A stretch of DNA of 42,320 nt. It comes from Oscillospiraceae bacterium. GTDB lineage: Bacteria; Bacillota; Clostridia; Oscillospirales; WRJC01. A program made the position numbers and the translations under genes. Shown one piece after another: positions 24,365 to 32,385 of this stretch (position 1 is the first letter of the stretch; each line of letters opens with the position of its first letter). The notes under the pieces are model-generated. The model searched no databases. It was given only the letters and a program-made list of their open reading frames with translations, and had not been told where the DNA came from. Location: contig WQYZ01000014.1 in the NCBI GenBank assembly GCA_009780985.1, positions 1-42,320 of the forward strand, given 5' to 3'.

Positions 24365-25108
24365 ATGGAAAATATAGAAACTAAAAATGAAATTTTAAAA
24401 GGCGGTACTCAAAACCAAGTGGAAAAAATCGGGGATACCGTACATAGAACGATAAAAGGACACCCGATGCTTCACAAATATCTGCTGTATTTGGAAAAAG
24501 AGGGTATGCCCGGAGTTCCGCGTTTTCTTGGCATAGACGAACAAGAGCGTGAAATCCTCAGCTATTTGTCTGGAAAAACTATAGGACGAGATTATGATTT
24601 TGACCATCCATGTCTTAGTTCTGATGAAACAATAAAAGACACAGGGCGTTTTATAAGGAAATTGCACGATAAATCAGTGGGATTTGTGCGGACGGCGATA
24701 GAAGGCGGCTGGAAAAATCCGCATTTCCCCGACGACGAACATGAAATAATTTGTCATAACGATAACGGTATCTGGAATTTCATATTCATTGAGGATAAAA
24801 TTGCGGGTATGTTTGATTTTGACGACTGTTATCCGGGTTCGCGCATTTGGGATTTAACAACGCCATTGTTATTTTGGCTGCCGTCGGCTGACGGTTATGA
24901 CCCTGAAAACACAGAACAGGCAGAAGAAGCTAAACGGCGTATAAATTTGTTTTTCGATGGTTATGGTATGAACCGTCCTGCTGATATAATGGATATAGTA
25001 GTCCAAAGGATTATGACTTATTTTGATTCAGAAGAAGAAGCGAACGCTAACGGCTGGTATCAAAATATGGCGCGGCATTTTAAAGCTCACGGTCATCTAT
25101 GGGTATAA
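24365..25108 (+). CDS. APH-family phosphotransferase (aminoglycoside/choline kinase-like)
   Basis: A 247-residue protein; ATG 24365 follows AAGGAG. The protein kinase-like phosphotransferase fold is shown by the catalytic loop CHNDNGIWNFIF (the HxDxxxxN Brenner motif) and MFDFDDCYPGSRIWDL, whose DFD binds Mg-ATP. The N-terminal lobe is short (VHRTIKGHPMLHKYLLYLEK). The family phosphorylates aminoglycosides, macrolides, choline or other small alcohols; nothing here fixes the substrate, so resistance is only one option. The gene is preceded by a candidate attenuator with leader peptide, an arrangement known for ribosome-targeting drug resistance genes. Confidence 0.8.
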   Translation: MENIETKNEILKGGTQNQVEKIGDTVHRTIKGHPMLHKYLLYLEKEGMPGVPRFLGIDEQEREILSYLSGKTIGRDYDFDHPCLSSDETIKDTGRFIRKLHDKSVGFVRTAIEGGWKNPHFPDDEHEIICHNDNGIWNFIFIEDKIAGMFDFDDCYPGSRIWDLTTPLLFWLPSADGYDPENTEQAEEAKRRINLFFDGYGMNRPADIMDIVVQRIMTYFDSEEEANANGWYQNMARHFKAHGHLWV

Positions 25109-25150
25109 AATAATAATAATTTATTAATAAAGATTTAGGAGGAAATTAAT

Positions 25151-25465
25151 ATGGACATGGCAACAACTGACTATATACCGGGGAAAGAACTGGAATATTT
25201 AGGTCTTGTCAGAGGCAATATAGTGACGACCAAGCATATCGGGCAAGATTTTATGGCTGGCTTAAAATCTTTAGTAGGCGGCGAAATCCAGCAGTTTACG
25301 GAATTATTGCAAGAAGCCCGTAATTCCGCAACTGACCGCATGGTAGAGGAAGCGGAAAAATTAGGCGCCGATGCTATTGTTATGATACGTTACACTACGG
25401 CGCAGATTATGGACCCGGCGGCAGAAGTTCTGGCTTACGGCACGGCAGTTAGATATAAAAAATAA
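25151..25465 (+). CDS. YbjQ/UPF0145 family protein
   Basis: A 104-residue protein of the YbjQ (DUF74) family, a small fold that forms pentamers and is often annotated as heavy-metal binding without firm evidence. The typical blocks are EYLGLVRGNIVTTKHIG, the GGEIQQFTELLQEAR helix, the ADAIVMIRYTTAQ strand and the final LAYGTAVRYK. AGGAGG lies 9 bases before the ATG. A palindromic repeat begins 16 bases after the stop. Confidence 0.9.
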   Translation: MDMATTDYIPGKELEYLGLVRGNIVTTKHIGQDFMAGLKSLVGGEIQQFTELLQEARNSATDRMVEEAEKLGADAIVMIRYTTAQIMDPAAEVLAYGTAVRYKK

Positions 25466-25480
25466 TAAATATTCGGTTTT

Positions 25481-25523
25481 ATGTAGGGGCGGCAATATAC
25501 CGCCCTTGAATTCAAACCTACAT
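25481..25523. repeat. Palindromic intergenic element 1 (GTAGGGGCGG type)
   Basis: ATGTAGG (25481-25487) and CCTACAT (25517-25523) form the outer inverted ends. GGGCGG (25487-25492) and CCGCCC (25500-25505) form an inner stem. It lies between ybjQ and RNase Z, 22 bp from element 2. Confidence 0.7.
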
Positions 25524-25545
25524 TGGCAAAAATTTGAACGCAATC

Positions 25546-25616
25546 GTAGGGAGCGACGCCCTCGGCGCGCCGGAAAATAATGAAAATCCCGGCGCGCCGA
25601 GGGCGTCGCTCCCTAC
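25546..25616. repeat. Palindromic intergenic element 2, 28-bp perfect arms
   Basis: The arm at 25546-25573 (beginning GTAGGGAGCGACGCC) is the exact reverse complement of 25589-25616 over all 28 bases. A 15-base AT-rich loop separates them. It lies between the convergent ybjQ and RNase Z genes and would also act as a strong terminator stem. Its GC content far exceeds that of the flanks. Confidence 0.9.
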
Positions 25617-25623
25617 ATATTAT

Positions 25624-26547
25624 TTATTCTTCTTCAAAAATCAATACAGTTCTCTTTTTGCCTATTGATGTATTGGCGAAAATATCTGTTGCACTGCAGA
25701 GATATTCTCCGGGGTTCGTCATTGACGGGCTGAAATGCGTAAGCCAGAGTTCTTTGACTTGCGCATTTTTTGCCATCTCCGCCGCTTCGCTGAACAGACA
25801 GTGGCGGTGTTCGACCGCTTTATCGTACAGTTCGGAATCGCCGTACATACCCTCGCATATAAACAAATCGGCGTCTGCGGCAAATTCGGCTACAGATTCA
25901 GACGGACGCAGGTCAGTTGCGTAACATACCGTAAGACCTTTGCGCTCTTTACCCATAACGTCGGATGGGGTAAATTGTGTATTATCGATATTGACGTTAT
26001 GTCCCGCCTGAAGTACAGACCAGTATTTTACAGGTATTCCCAGCGATTTAGCTTTTTCAGGATTAAATTTGCCCTGACGTTTTAAATCAAATCTATATGC
26101 GTAACATGGAATCCAGTGCTCGACTTCCCGGACCGATACAAACAGAGAATCTACGGAAAATATCTGATTGGCAGGGTCTTTTTTTTTGTGGTTTTCTATT
26201 TCGACAAAATTTATTTCAAAAGGCAGCTGAGGCGCAATTACGCATAAACACTCGACTATCTGACGGACATATTTCGGTCCGATAATCGTAAGCGGTTCCG
26301 TTCTCCCCGAATTGCCTATTGTCAATAAGAGACCCGGAAGCCCGGATACATGGTCAGCGTGAAAGTGAGTCAGGCATATAATGCCGATTTGCTTAAAACC
26401 CAATTCGGCTTCGCGTATTGCCATTTGCGTGCCCTCCCCGCAGTCCACGAGTATAACGAATCCGTTATACTTTAAATACAGCGACGTTAAATATCTTTCA
26501 GGCAGGGGAACGTACCCGCCTGTGCCCAATAAATTAACTCCAATCAA
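25624..26547 (-). CDS. rnz: Ribonuclease Z
   Basis: RNase Z cuts the 3' trailer from tRNA precursors. The 307-residue metallo-beta-lactamase fold has the zinc motif LTHFHADHVSGLPG near residue 60, the DCGEGTQMAIREAELG block near residue 35, the LFICEGMYGD strand and the C-terminal ELWLTHFSPS. The start is TTG 26547, 8 bases after AGGAG, giving MIGVNLLGTGG. It converges with ybjQ across two palindromic elements. Confidence 0.93.
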   Translation of the reverse strand: MIGVNLLGTGGYVPLPERYLTSLYLKYNGFVILVDCGEGTQMAIREAELGFKQIGIICLTHFHADHVSGLPGLLLTIGNSGRTEPLTIIGPKYVRQIVECLCVIAPQLPFEINFVEIENHKKKDPANQIFSVDSLFVSVREVEHWIPCYAYRFDLKRQGKFNPEKAKSLGIPVKYWSVLQAGHNVNIDNTQFTPSDVMGKERKGLTVCYATDLRPSESVAEFAADADLFICEGMYGDSELYDKAVEHRHCLFSEAAEMAKNAQVKELWLTHFSPSMTNPGEYLCSATDIFANTSIGKKRTVLIFEEE

Positions 26548-26856
26548 TTTTATTTCTCCTAAATGTGATTTATATATTTTTTTATAATCTGTTTAATAAT
26601 TGTTTAACAATATTTGATTTATAGTTTATCAATGTAAATTACACTATAAATAAGCAAATTGAAAAATATCGTCAGTTGATCTTTTATAATATTATATCAT
26701 AAATCAATGGCATATAAAGCCTTAAAATGAAAATTTAATTAGAAAATAATTATAATTTTTCATTTATACGATATAATTACGATATAATATATCTGTATAA
26801 TAAAAAAAGCACTTCATTTATTTCGAATTTTATTAATATTTCGAAGGTATTTGTTT
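26548..26856. other. AT-rich divergent intergenic region
   Basis: No gene is seen in these 309 bases between RNase Z and the phosphodiester glycosidase. It contains a 13-bp palindrome ATTGTTTAACAAT (26599-26611) on the RNase Z side, and several TATAAT boxes on the plus strand (26772, 26783, 26796) without a good -35. Promoters for both genes probably lie here, but I cannot place them with confidence. Confidence 0.4.
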
Positions 26857-27891
26857 ATGCAAAAGAGAATGTCTAAGCCGAAAAAGATAATATTGTCGAT
26901 TGCCGCAGTTATAATATTGATTCTGGGAGTAACTGCTTATTTGTATGCGGACAGATTTTTAATTCCCCATGTTCAAATGGTTTTAAGCAATACAAGCGCA
27001 GTTTCAGTTCCTTCAATAAGTTCGGCAAATTCAGTGGATTTGGTAAGTTCTACTGAACAGTCGACAACATCTGAACAAAATACAGGGGTTCAAACAGTCC
27101 AACCGACAGTTCCGATCCATACGGACGCGGCAAACGGAGAGCCGTATACGGCGACAGCCACAAGCTATTCAAGCAAAAGCACAAATATCTCGATTAAAAC
27201 GGTATCGACGGGTTCAGGGAAAAACAAGGTGACGTATTTTGTCGCGGATGTTCAGATTGCGGATGCGACACAAATGCTGTCCGCTTTCGCGAAAAATGAA
27301 TTCGGCACAAATATTATTGAATATGTGTCTACTATATCAAAAAGAAACGACGCTATTTTTGCCGTTAATGGGGATTACTACGGCTTCCGGAATGACGGCG
27401 TCGAAATTCGCAATGGAGTTTTATACCGTGACAAACCTGCAAGACAAGGGCTTGCGCTTTATAAAGACGGTACCATGAAGGCATACGACGAAAAATCCGT
27501 GACGGCGGATCAACTTCTTGCAGACGGCGTATGGAATACTTTCTCGTTCGGACCGTGCATACTTGATAACGGCGAGATCCCAGCCGGTATATCTCAGGCT
27601 AAAGTTGACAGTACGCGCCCTATACAGGGACTTCAACCCAGAACCGGCATAGGACTTATCAGCGCAAATCATTTTATCTTTGTTGTTGTGGACGGCAGGG
27701 ACGAAGGATATTCCAAAGGGGTGACGATGACGGAGTTCGCGCAGATTTTCAAGGATTTAGGGTGCAGTATCGCGTATAATCTCGACGGCGGAGGTTCCAC
27801 AGAGATGTGGTTTATGGGGCATGTCGTCAATTATCCGTGCAACGGGAACGGCGACGAACGCGCGACAAGCGATATTATATACATAAAATAA
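26857..27891 (+). CDS. Phosphodiester glycosidase family membrane-anchored protein (NAGPA domain)
   Basis: ATG 26857 is 9 bases after GAAGG and gives 344 residues. An N-terminal membrane anchor lies at about residues 10-32 (IILSIAAVIILILGVTAYLY), and a Ser/Thr-rich linker to about residue 90. The C-terminal phosphodiester glycosidase domain has FAVNGDYYG near residue 170, QGLQPRTGIGLI, and VVVDGRDEGYSKGVTMTEFA followed by the hallmark NLDGGGSTEMW. Related domains remove GlcNAc from phosphodiesters or act on exopolysaccharide and teichoic-type glycans. The active domain should face outside. It sits before a glycosyltransferase, exporter and PAP2 gene, consistent with envelope glycan work. Confidence 0.88.
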   Translation: MQKRMSKPKKIILSIAAVIILILGVTAYLYADRFLIPHVQMVLSNTSAVSVPSISSANSVDLVSSTEQSTTSEQNTGVQTVQPTVPIHTDAANGEPYTATATSYSSKSTNISIKTVSTGSGKNKVTYFVADVQIADATQMLSAFAKNEFGTNIIEYVSTISKRNDAIFAVNGDYYGFRNDGVEIRNGVLYRDKPARQGLALYKDGTMKAYDEKSVTADQLLADGVWNTFSFGPCILDNGEIPAGISQAKVDSTRPIQGLQPRTGIGLISANHFIFVVVDGRDEGYSKGVTMTEFAQIFKDLGCSIAYNLDGGGSTEMWFMGHVVNYPCNGNGDERATSDIIYIK

Positions 27892-27897
27892 AAAATT

Positions 27898-27966
27898 GTA
27901 GGGGCGCGCATTGCGCGTCCGTTACAATAATCATATTTACACCGGACGCGCAATGCGCGCCCCTAC
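27898..27966. repeat. Palindromic intergenic element 3, 24-bp perfect arms
   Basis: The arm at 27898-27921 (GTAGGGGCGCGCATTGCGCG...) is the exact reverse complement of 27943-27966. The loop is 21 AT-rich bases. It lies between the phosphodiester glycosidase and the GT2-GtrA gene. Confidence 0.9.
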
Positions 27967-28002
27967 ATGATATGGGAAAATTAAACGAACGGGTGGAGTA
28001 TT

Positions 28003-29037
28003 ATGATTGCATTGATTCCGGCTTATGAACCGACTGAAAAACTTTTGCTTTTAATACAGGATATAAAAAATAAAACAGACTATACTGTTTTAATCATCGA
28101 CGACGGGAGCGGAAAAGCATATGCGGATATTTTCAGCGCGGCGGAAAACGCCGGTTGCATTGTGCTTACTCATCCTCAAAACAAAGGCAAAGGAGCCGCT
28201 CTCAAAACAGGTTTTGCATATCTTAAAGATTACTTTCCCGGCGAAAGCATAGTGTCCGCCGATTCCGACGGGCAGCACTCTATCGAAGATATTGTAAGAA
28301 TCGCCGATTCAGTCGCCATAAATAAATCCGAAATGGTTGTGGGAGTAAGAGCGTTTGACGGGAAAGTGCCGTTCAAAAGCAAAGCCGGGAATGCCGTATC
28401 GTCGCTTCTTTTTAAAGCGGCGTCGGGGATTTCGCTTTCAGACACTCAAACCGGATTAAGGGGATATTCTTTCGGTATGATTGACTGGCTGATCGGGCAG
28501 AAAGGCGACAGGTTTGAATATGAATTCAATTTACTGCTTGAATCGAGAAACGCGGGGGTTTCAATCAAACAGGTGCCTATTCGCACAATTTATGAAAATC
28601 AGAATAAAGGCACGCATTTCCGTCCGTTTCAGGATTCGGTGCGCGTCTTGCTTCCTATTATAAAGTTTACTGCATCTTCTTTAACGTCTGCGGTTCTCGA
28701 TTTTATTCTATTATTCGTCTTTCAGGCATTGACCGGAAAGTTATTTTTCGGGGTTTTGTTGGCAAGGACGGTCAGTTCCGTTTATAACTATGCGGTGAAC
28801 AGGTTTGTTGTGTTCAAGGCAAGAAAAGTGCCTGCAAGCCAATCAGCTCCCAGATATTTCGCGTTGGTTGTTGTCATGATGTTTATAAACTACTGCCTCC
28901 AGAAACTTTTAATCGACGGTATCAGAATAAATGATGTCGTGGCTAAGGTAGTGACAGAGATAGTTTTGTTTATACTGAGTTATACGGTTCAGAATATTAT
29001 TGTTTTTGCCCGCAGGCGCACAAAGGATACAGAATAA
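28003..29037 (+). CDS. Glycosyltransferase family 2 - GtrA fusion
   Basis: A 344-residue fusion. Residues 1-200 are a DPM1-like GT2 catalytic domain: VLIIDDGSG, then GKGAALKTGF, the metal-binding SADSDGQHSIED and the QTGLRGYSF block. Residues 215-335 are a GtrA domain of four membrane helices (FTASSLTSAVLDFILLFVF; YNYAVNRFVVFKARK). Together such proteins make or flip polyprenyl-phosphate sugars at the cytoplasmic membrane to modify cell-wall glycans. GGTGGAG lies 6 bases before the ATG. An 8-bp hairpin (29038-29057) follows the stop. Confidence 0.92.
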   Translation: MIALIPAYEPTEKLLLLIQDIKNKTDYTVLIIDDGSGKAYADIFSAAENAGCIVLTHPQNKGKGAALKTGFAYLKDYFPGESIVSADSDGQHSIEDIVRIADSVAINKSEMVVGVRAFDGKVPFKSKAGNAVSSLLFKAASGISLSDTQTGLRGYSFGMIDWLIGQKGDRFEYEFNLLLESRNAGVSIKQVPIRTIYENQNKGTHFRPFQDSVRVLLPIIKFTASSLTSAVLDFILLFVFQALTGKLFFGVLLARTVSSVYNYAVNRFVVFKARKVPASQSAPRYFALVVVMMFINYCLQKLLIDGIRINDVVAKVVTEIVLFILSYTVQNIIVFARRRTKDTE

Positions 29038-29057
29038 TACTGACCATAAGGTCAGTA
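29038..29057 (+). repeat. Intercistronic hairpin
   Basis: TACTGACC (29038-29045) and GGTCAGTA (29050-29057) flank an ATAA loop between the GT2-GtrA and COG2426 genes. There is no U-tract, so it is more likely an mRNA processing or stability element than a terminator. Confidence 0.5.
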
Positions 29058-29078
29058 CGAAAATAACAGAGGTTATTT

Positions 29079-29546
29079 ATGAATTTAACTAATGTATTAA
29101 TTGCGTTTCTCATGTCTATGTTGCCTATTATAGAACTTCGTGGCGGCATTATTTATGCGGCGGCGGCGGGAGTTCCGTTTATTATTGCGTTTATAGTATG
29201 TTATATCGGGAATATTCTGCCTGTGCCGTTTATTCTTATTTTTCTGCGTAAGATTTTTGAGTTGATGCGGCGGTTCAAATATACAAGACGCATTGTGGAA
29301 TGGCTTGAAAAAGCGGCGCGTTCAAAAGAAGGGAAAATCCAGAAATACAGCCTCCTTGGGCTGTTTATTATATCGATGCTGCCGCTCCCGGGCATGGGAA
29401 CATGGACCGGTTCGCTTGTCGCGGTGGTTCTGGATATACAAATCAAAAAATCGTTCCCGATTATTGCTCTCGGCGCGCTGATTGCGGGAATCATTATGTC
29501 TGTTCTTTCGTTCCTGATTCCGGGGCTGTTTTTCCCGTCAAAATAA
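29079..29546 (+). CDS. COG2426-type small multidrug export protein
   Basis: A 155-residue polytopic membrane protein. The start MNLTNVLIAFLMSMLPIIELRGGIIYAAAAGV carries the ELRGGI signature of the family. It is followed by YIGNILPVPFILIFL, an amphipathic basic loop, GLFIISMLPLPGMGTWTGSL and a last helix ending LIPGLFF. Four to five membrane helices are predicted. The name 'small multidrug export' is historic; the substrate is not established. It lies between the GT2-GtrA and PAP2 genes on the same strand with gaps of about 45 bases. Confidence 0.88.
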   Translation: MNLTNVLIAFLMSMLPIIELRGGIIYAAAAGVPFIIAFIVCYIGNILPVPFILIFLRKIFELMRRFKYTRRIVEWLEKAARSKEGKIQKYSLLGLFIISMLPLPGMGTWTGSLVAVVLDIQIKKSFPIIALGALIAGIIMSVLSFLIPGLFFPSK

Positions 29547-29592
29547 CCGCGGTAAAATTGTATTTTACAAATTAAATGGAGTTAATATAATC

Positions 29593-30231
29593 ATGTATAA
29601 AAACATAAATAAAAAATCCGCAGTGATATTTGTGTTAAGCCTTGTTTTTTTTGCTGCGCTGACGGTTTTGACTGTTCACGGTCAGACACAGACTTTAAAT
29701 AGCAAAATAGCGTCGGATATTCAATCTCTCGAAAATTCGTCGCTTACGGTTTTTATGAAAATAATTTCGGGTATGGGGGAATGGTATGTGTATGTCCCCG
29801 TCGCGGTTTTATTGCTGATTATACCAAAAACGCGGATAAAAGTCGGGCTTCCATCAGCCGCCGCGCTTGCCGTTTCGGCGGGGCTGAACACTGTTTTGAA
29901 ACTGTGGTTTGCGGTTCCGAGACCGGACGTACACAGACTTATCACAGAGACGGGATACGGCTTCCCAAGCGGTCACGCCATGAACGGTACAGCGTTTGTG
30001 GGAATCTGCGTTATTTTGTTTATGCGCTCGTCTTTCAAAAAGACGGCAAAGATTTCCGTTTTAGTTGCGGGCATAGTTTTTCTGATTCTGGTCGGGTTCA
30101 GCAGAATTTATCTCGGCGTACATAATCCGGGCGATATTATCGGCGGATATTTTGCGGGAATCTGCATTTGCTCAATCACGGTGTTCGCCGTGGATGCGGC
30201 GAAAAATCACTCAAAATTTCCGGGGAAATAA
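29593..30231 (+). CDS. PAP2-superfamily membrane phosphatase
   Basis: A 212-residue integral membrane phosphatase with all three PAP2 motifs: KLWFAVPRPD (KX6RP), PSGHAMNG (PSGH with the catalytic His) and SRIYLGVHNPGDIIGG (SRX5HX3D). Six membrane helices are predicted, and the active site should face outside. Members dephosphorylate undecaprenyl pyrophosphate or phosphatidylglycerol phosphate. Its position after a polyprenyl-type GT2-GtrA gene favours lipid-carrier recycling, which is an inference. Confidence 0.92.
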   Translation: MYKNINKKSAVIFVLSLVFFAALTVLTVHGQTQTLNSKIASDIQSLENSSLTVFMKIISGMGEWYVYVPVAVLLLIIPKTRIKVGLPSAAALAVSAGLNTVLKLWFAVPRPDVHRLITETGYGFPSGHAMNGTAFVGICVILFMRSSFKKTAKISVLVAGIVFLILVGFSRIYLGVHNPGDIIGGYFAGICICSITVFAVDAAKNHSKFPGK

Positions 30232-30241
30232 TAACGTTGGG

Positions 30242-31084
30242 TTATTTGAAATATTTCACGAAACCTATATCGTCGAATATATATTTAGGATTATACGAAA
30301 AGTTATTTATGCTCTCTCTTGATGAAACTCCCGATAAAACCAATATCGTATCGATTTCGGACTCTATGCCCGCGATTATATCGGTGTCCATTCTGTCGCC
30401 GATTATCGCTATTTCCGAACTGTGACAGTCTAAAATTCTTTTGCCGTTGCGCATTATAAACGGATTGGGTTTTCCTATATAATACGCAAGTCTGCCGGTT
30501 GTAAGTTCAATCGGGGAAACGAGGGCGCGGCACGCGGGGACTATCCCTTCTTCTGTGGGACCTGTCAAATCTGGATTTGTGCCGATTAATTTCGCGCCGT
30601 TCTGTATTAGCTTAACTGCTTTTAATATGTTCTGATAATTATAGTTGCGTGTTTCGCCGATTATAACATAGTCCGGATTTACGTCGTTCATCATGATTCC
30701 CGCGTCGTACAGCGCGTTTAAAAGTCCGGCTTCGCCGATGACATACGCCGTGCACCCGGGAGCCTGATTTCTAACGAACGCGGCTGTGGCGAGAGCGCTT
30801 GTGTAAAAATGCGACTCATCCACGTCGAGTCCAAGCCTTGCGAGTTTTTGCTGCAATTCCCTCGGGGCGCGTTCGCTCGAATTAGTGAGAAACAGGAATT
30901 TTTTATTTTCCCTGTTAAGCCACCCGACAAAATCAACCGCGCCGGGCAGCAGATAATTGCCATGATATATAACGCCGTCCATGTCGCACAGAAAACCTTT
31001 TTTTTCGCGTATCAGATTCATGTCGTATTCGAGTATATTCGACGGGGCGATGAGGACATCGTCCCATACATGTTTATCGCTCAT
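30242..31084 (-). CDS. HAD-superfamily IIA phosphatase (NagD/Pho2-like)
   Basis: A 280-residue cytoplasmic phosphatase. Motif I is CDMDGV at residues 33-38, with Asp34 as nucleophile and Asp36 as acid/base. LFLTNSSERAPREL is motif II. GKPNPFIMRNG supplies the motif III Lys, and IIGDRMDTDI motif IV. The alpha/beta C2 cap between motifs II and III is of the NagD/4-nitrophenylphosphatase type. The substrate is unknown. Its ATG overlaps the stop of the HMA gene by four bases, so the two are translationally coupled. Confidence 0.9.
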   Translation of the reverse strand: MSDKHVWDDVLIAPSNILEYDMNLIREKKGFLCDMDGVIYHGNYLLPGAVDFVGWLNRENKKFLFLTNSSERAPRELQQKLARLGLDVDESHFYTSALATAAFVRNQAPGCTAYVIGEAGLLNALYDAGIMMNDVNPDYVIIGETRNYNYQNILKAVKLIQNGAKLIGTNPDLTGPTEEGIVPACRALVSPIELTTGRLAYYIGKPNPFIMRNGKRILDCHSSEIAIIGDRMDTDIIAGIESEIDTILVLSGVSSRESINNFSYNPKYIFDDIGFVKYFK

Positions 31085-31299
31085 GCCACTTCATACCCCG
31101 CTTCTTTGACAGCCTGCGACATAATTTCAGCCGGGACTGTTTTGTCTTTTTCAAAAGTTACAACGGCTTCGGCTTTTTTTAAACTAACCTCAACTTTGTC
31201 AACCCCGTCTAAATTCTCTAGCACGGTTTTAACGTGGTGGACGCAATGTTCGCAGTCCATACCTTTGATTTTAAGCGTAATTTTCGTTTTGCCAAACAT
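31081..31299 (-). CDS. Heavy-metal-associated (HMA) domain protein, CopZ-like
   Basis: A 72-residue ferredoxin-like domain with the metal site GMDCEHC (residues 13-19) and the usual VSLKKAEAVVTFEKDKTV and AVKEAGYEV ends. It resembles copper chaperones. GGAGG lies about 10 bases before the ATG. No copper ATPase or CsoR lies nearby. The coupling to a HAD phosphatase is unusual; the partner ATPase may lie elsewhere in the genome. Confidence 0.9.
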   Translation of the reverse strand: MFGKTKITLKIKGMDCEHCVHHVKTVLENLDGVDKVEVSLKKAEAVVTFEKDKTVPAEIMSQAVKEAGYEVA

Positions 31300-31335
31300 A
31301 TTTTATTTACCTCCGAAATTTTTATTATATATTAT

Positions 31336-32286
31336 CTAAAATCCAATCTGCGACGCCAATTCTTTCAGAGTGGCGGCGGAATGGCGCAGGGCTTTAATTT
31401 CATCGCCGTCAAAAGGGACTTCTATGACTTTTTCTATTCCGCGCGCGTTTACTATAGTAGGAACGCTCAGGCAAACGTCACGTATGCCGTATTCGCCGTC
31501 AAGATAACTCGACACTGTCAGAATAGAATTTTCGTTGCCTGTTATACTCTCAACAATACGCCTCACGGCAAGCGCGACCGCATAATATGTCGCCCCCTTT
31601 TTATCTATTATATCATATGCGGCGTTTTTTGTCATCACTTCATACTGAGATTTACAAATTTTTTCATTGTTGTCACACATTTTGCATATTTGGCAGTATT
31701 CGTCGATATTTACGCCGGCTATACTCGTTATGCTCCATGCCGGGACTTCCGTGTCGCCGTGTTCGCCGATAATATATGTGTGAACATCGCGCACGTCGAT
31801 ATTCGTATGCTCGCCGATAAGATATTTTAGACGGGCGGTGTCAAGTACGGTGCCGGAGCCTATCACGTTATTTCTCGGCAGACCTGAAAGTTTTTCAGCG
31901 ATATAAGTCAATATATCCACAGGGTTTGTCACGACTAATATAACAGTCTTGTCATCGCAGTATTTCAGAATTTCACTGATTATATTTTTGAACACTTCCG
32001 TGTTACGTTTAAGCAAATCGATTCTTGTTTCGCCGGGTTTTTGATTTACGCCGGCTGTGACTATCACGACTGCCGAGTTTTTTATGAGACTGTAATCGCC
32101 GCTTGTGATTTTAACAGGAGAGACGAACGTTATGCCGTGATTCATATCCATGGCGTCTCCTTCGGCTTTGTTTTTATTTATATCGACTAAGACGATTTCG
32201 GACGCAAGTCCTGACAGCATAAGAGTGTAAGCAGTCGTTGAACCGACAAATCCTGCCCCGATTATTGAAATTTTACCTTTAAACAT
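31336..32286 (-). CDS. ldh: L-lactate dehydrogenase
   Basis: LDH reduces pyruvate to L-lactate with NADH, regenerating NAD in fermentation. The 316-residue protein has the NAD-binding GAGFVGSTTAYTL and LVDINKNKAEG blocks, GVNQKPGETRIDLL with the Gln that marks lactate rather than malate specificity and the mobile-loop Arg, GSGTVLDTARLKYLI with the substrate-binding Arg, and the catalytic His in YIIGEHGDTEVP. AGAGG stands upstream of the ATG. It is 36 bases before the HMA gene in transcription order; a terminator separates it from the zinc-ribbon genes upstream. Confidence 0.95.
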   Translation of the reverse strand: MFKGKISIIGAGFVGSTTAYTLMLSGLASEIVLVDINKNKAEGDAMDMNHGITFVSPVKITSGDYSLIKNSAVVIVTAGVNQKPGETRIDLLKRNTEVFKNIISEILKYCDDKTVILVVTNPVDILTYIAEKLSGLPRNNVIGSGTVLDTARLKYLIGEHTNIDVRDVHTYIIGEHGDTEVPAWSITSIAGVNIDEYCQICKMCDNNEKICKSQYEVMTKNAAYDIIDKKGATYYAVALAVRRIVESITGNENSILTVSSYLDGEYGIRDVCLSVPTIVNARGIEKVIEVPFDGDEIKALRHSAATLKELASQIGF

Positions 32287-32341
32287 AATATTGATACCAA
32301 CCTCTGTTTTTGTTTTATTTTAATTTGAGATTAGTATTTAC

Positions 32342-32375
32342 AAAAAACGGCACGGCAATCCGCCGCGCTGTTTTT
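32342..32375 (-). terminator. Intrinsic terminator of the zinc-ribbon operon (bidirectional shape)
   Basis: On the minus strand ACAGCGCGGC pairs with GCCGTGCCGT (32371-32362 with 32356-32347; one A-C mismatch, one G-U), and TTTTTT follows. T5 also follows on the plus side. It stands between the zinc-ribbon pair and ldh. Confidence 0.75.
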
Positions 32376-32385
32376 ATATTTTGTA

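Noticed and set aside
24365-25108. Calling the APH-like gene an aminoglycoside resistance gene
   Set aside because: Only the general kinase motifs are visible. Family members act on many substrates, so resistance is not supported by sequence alone.
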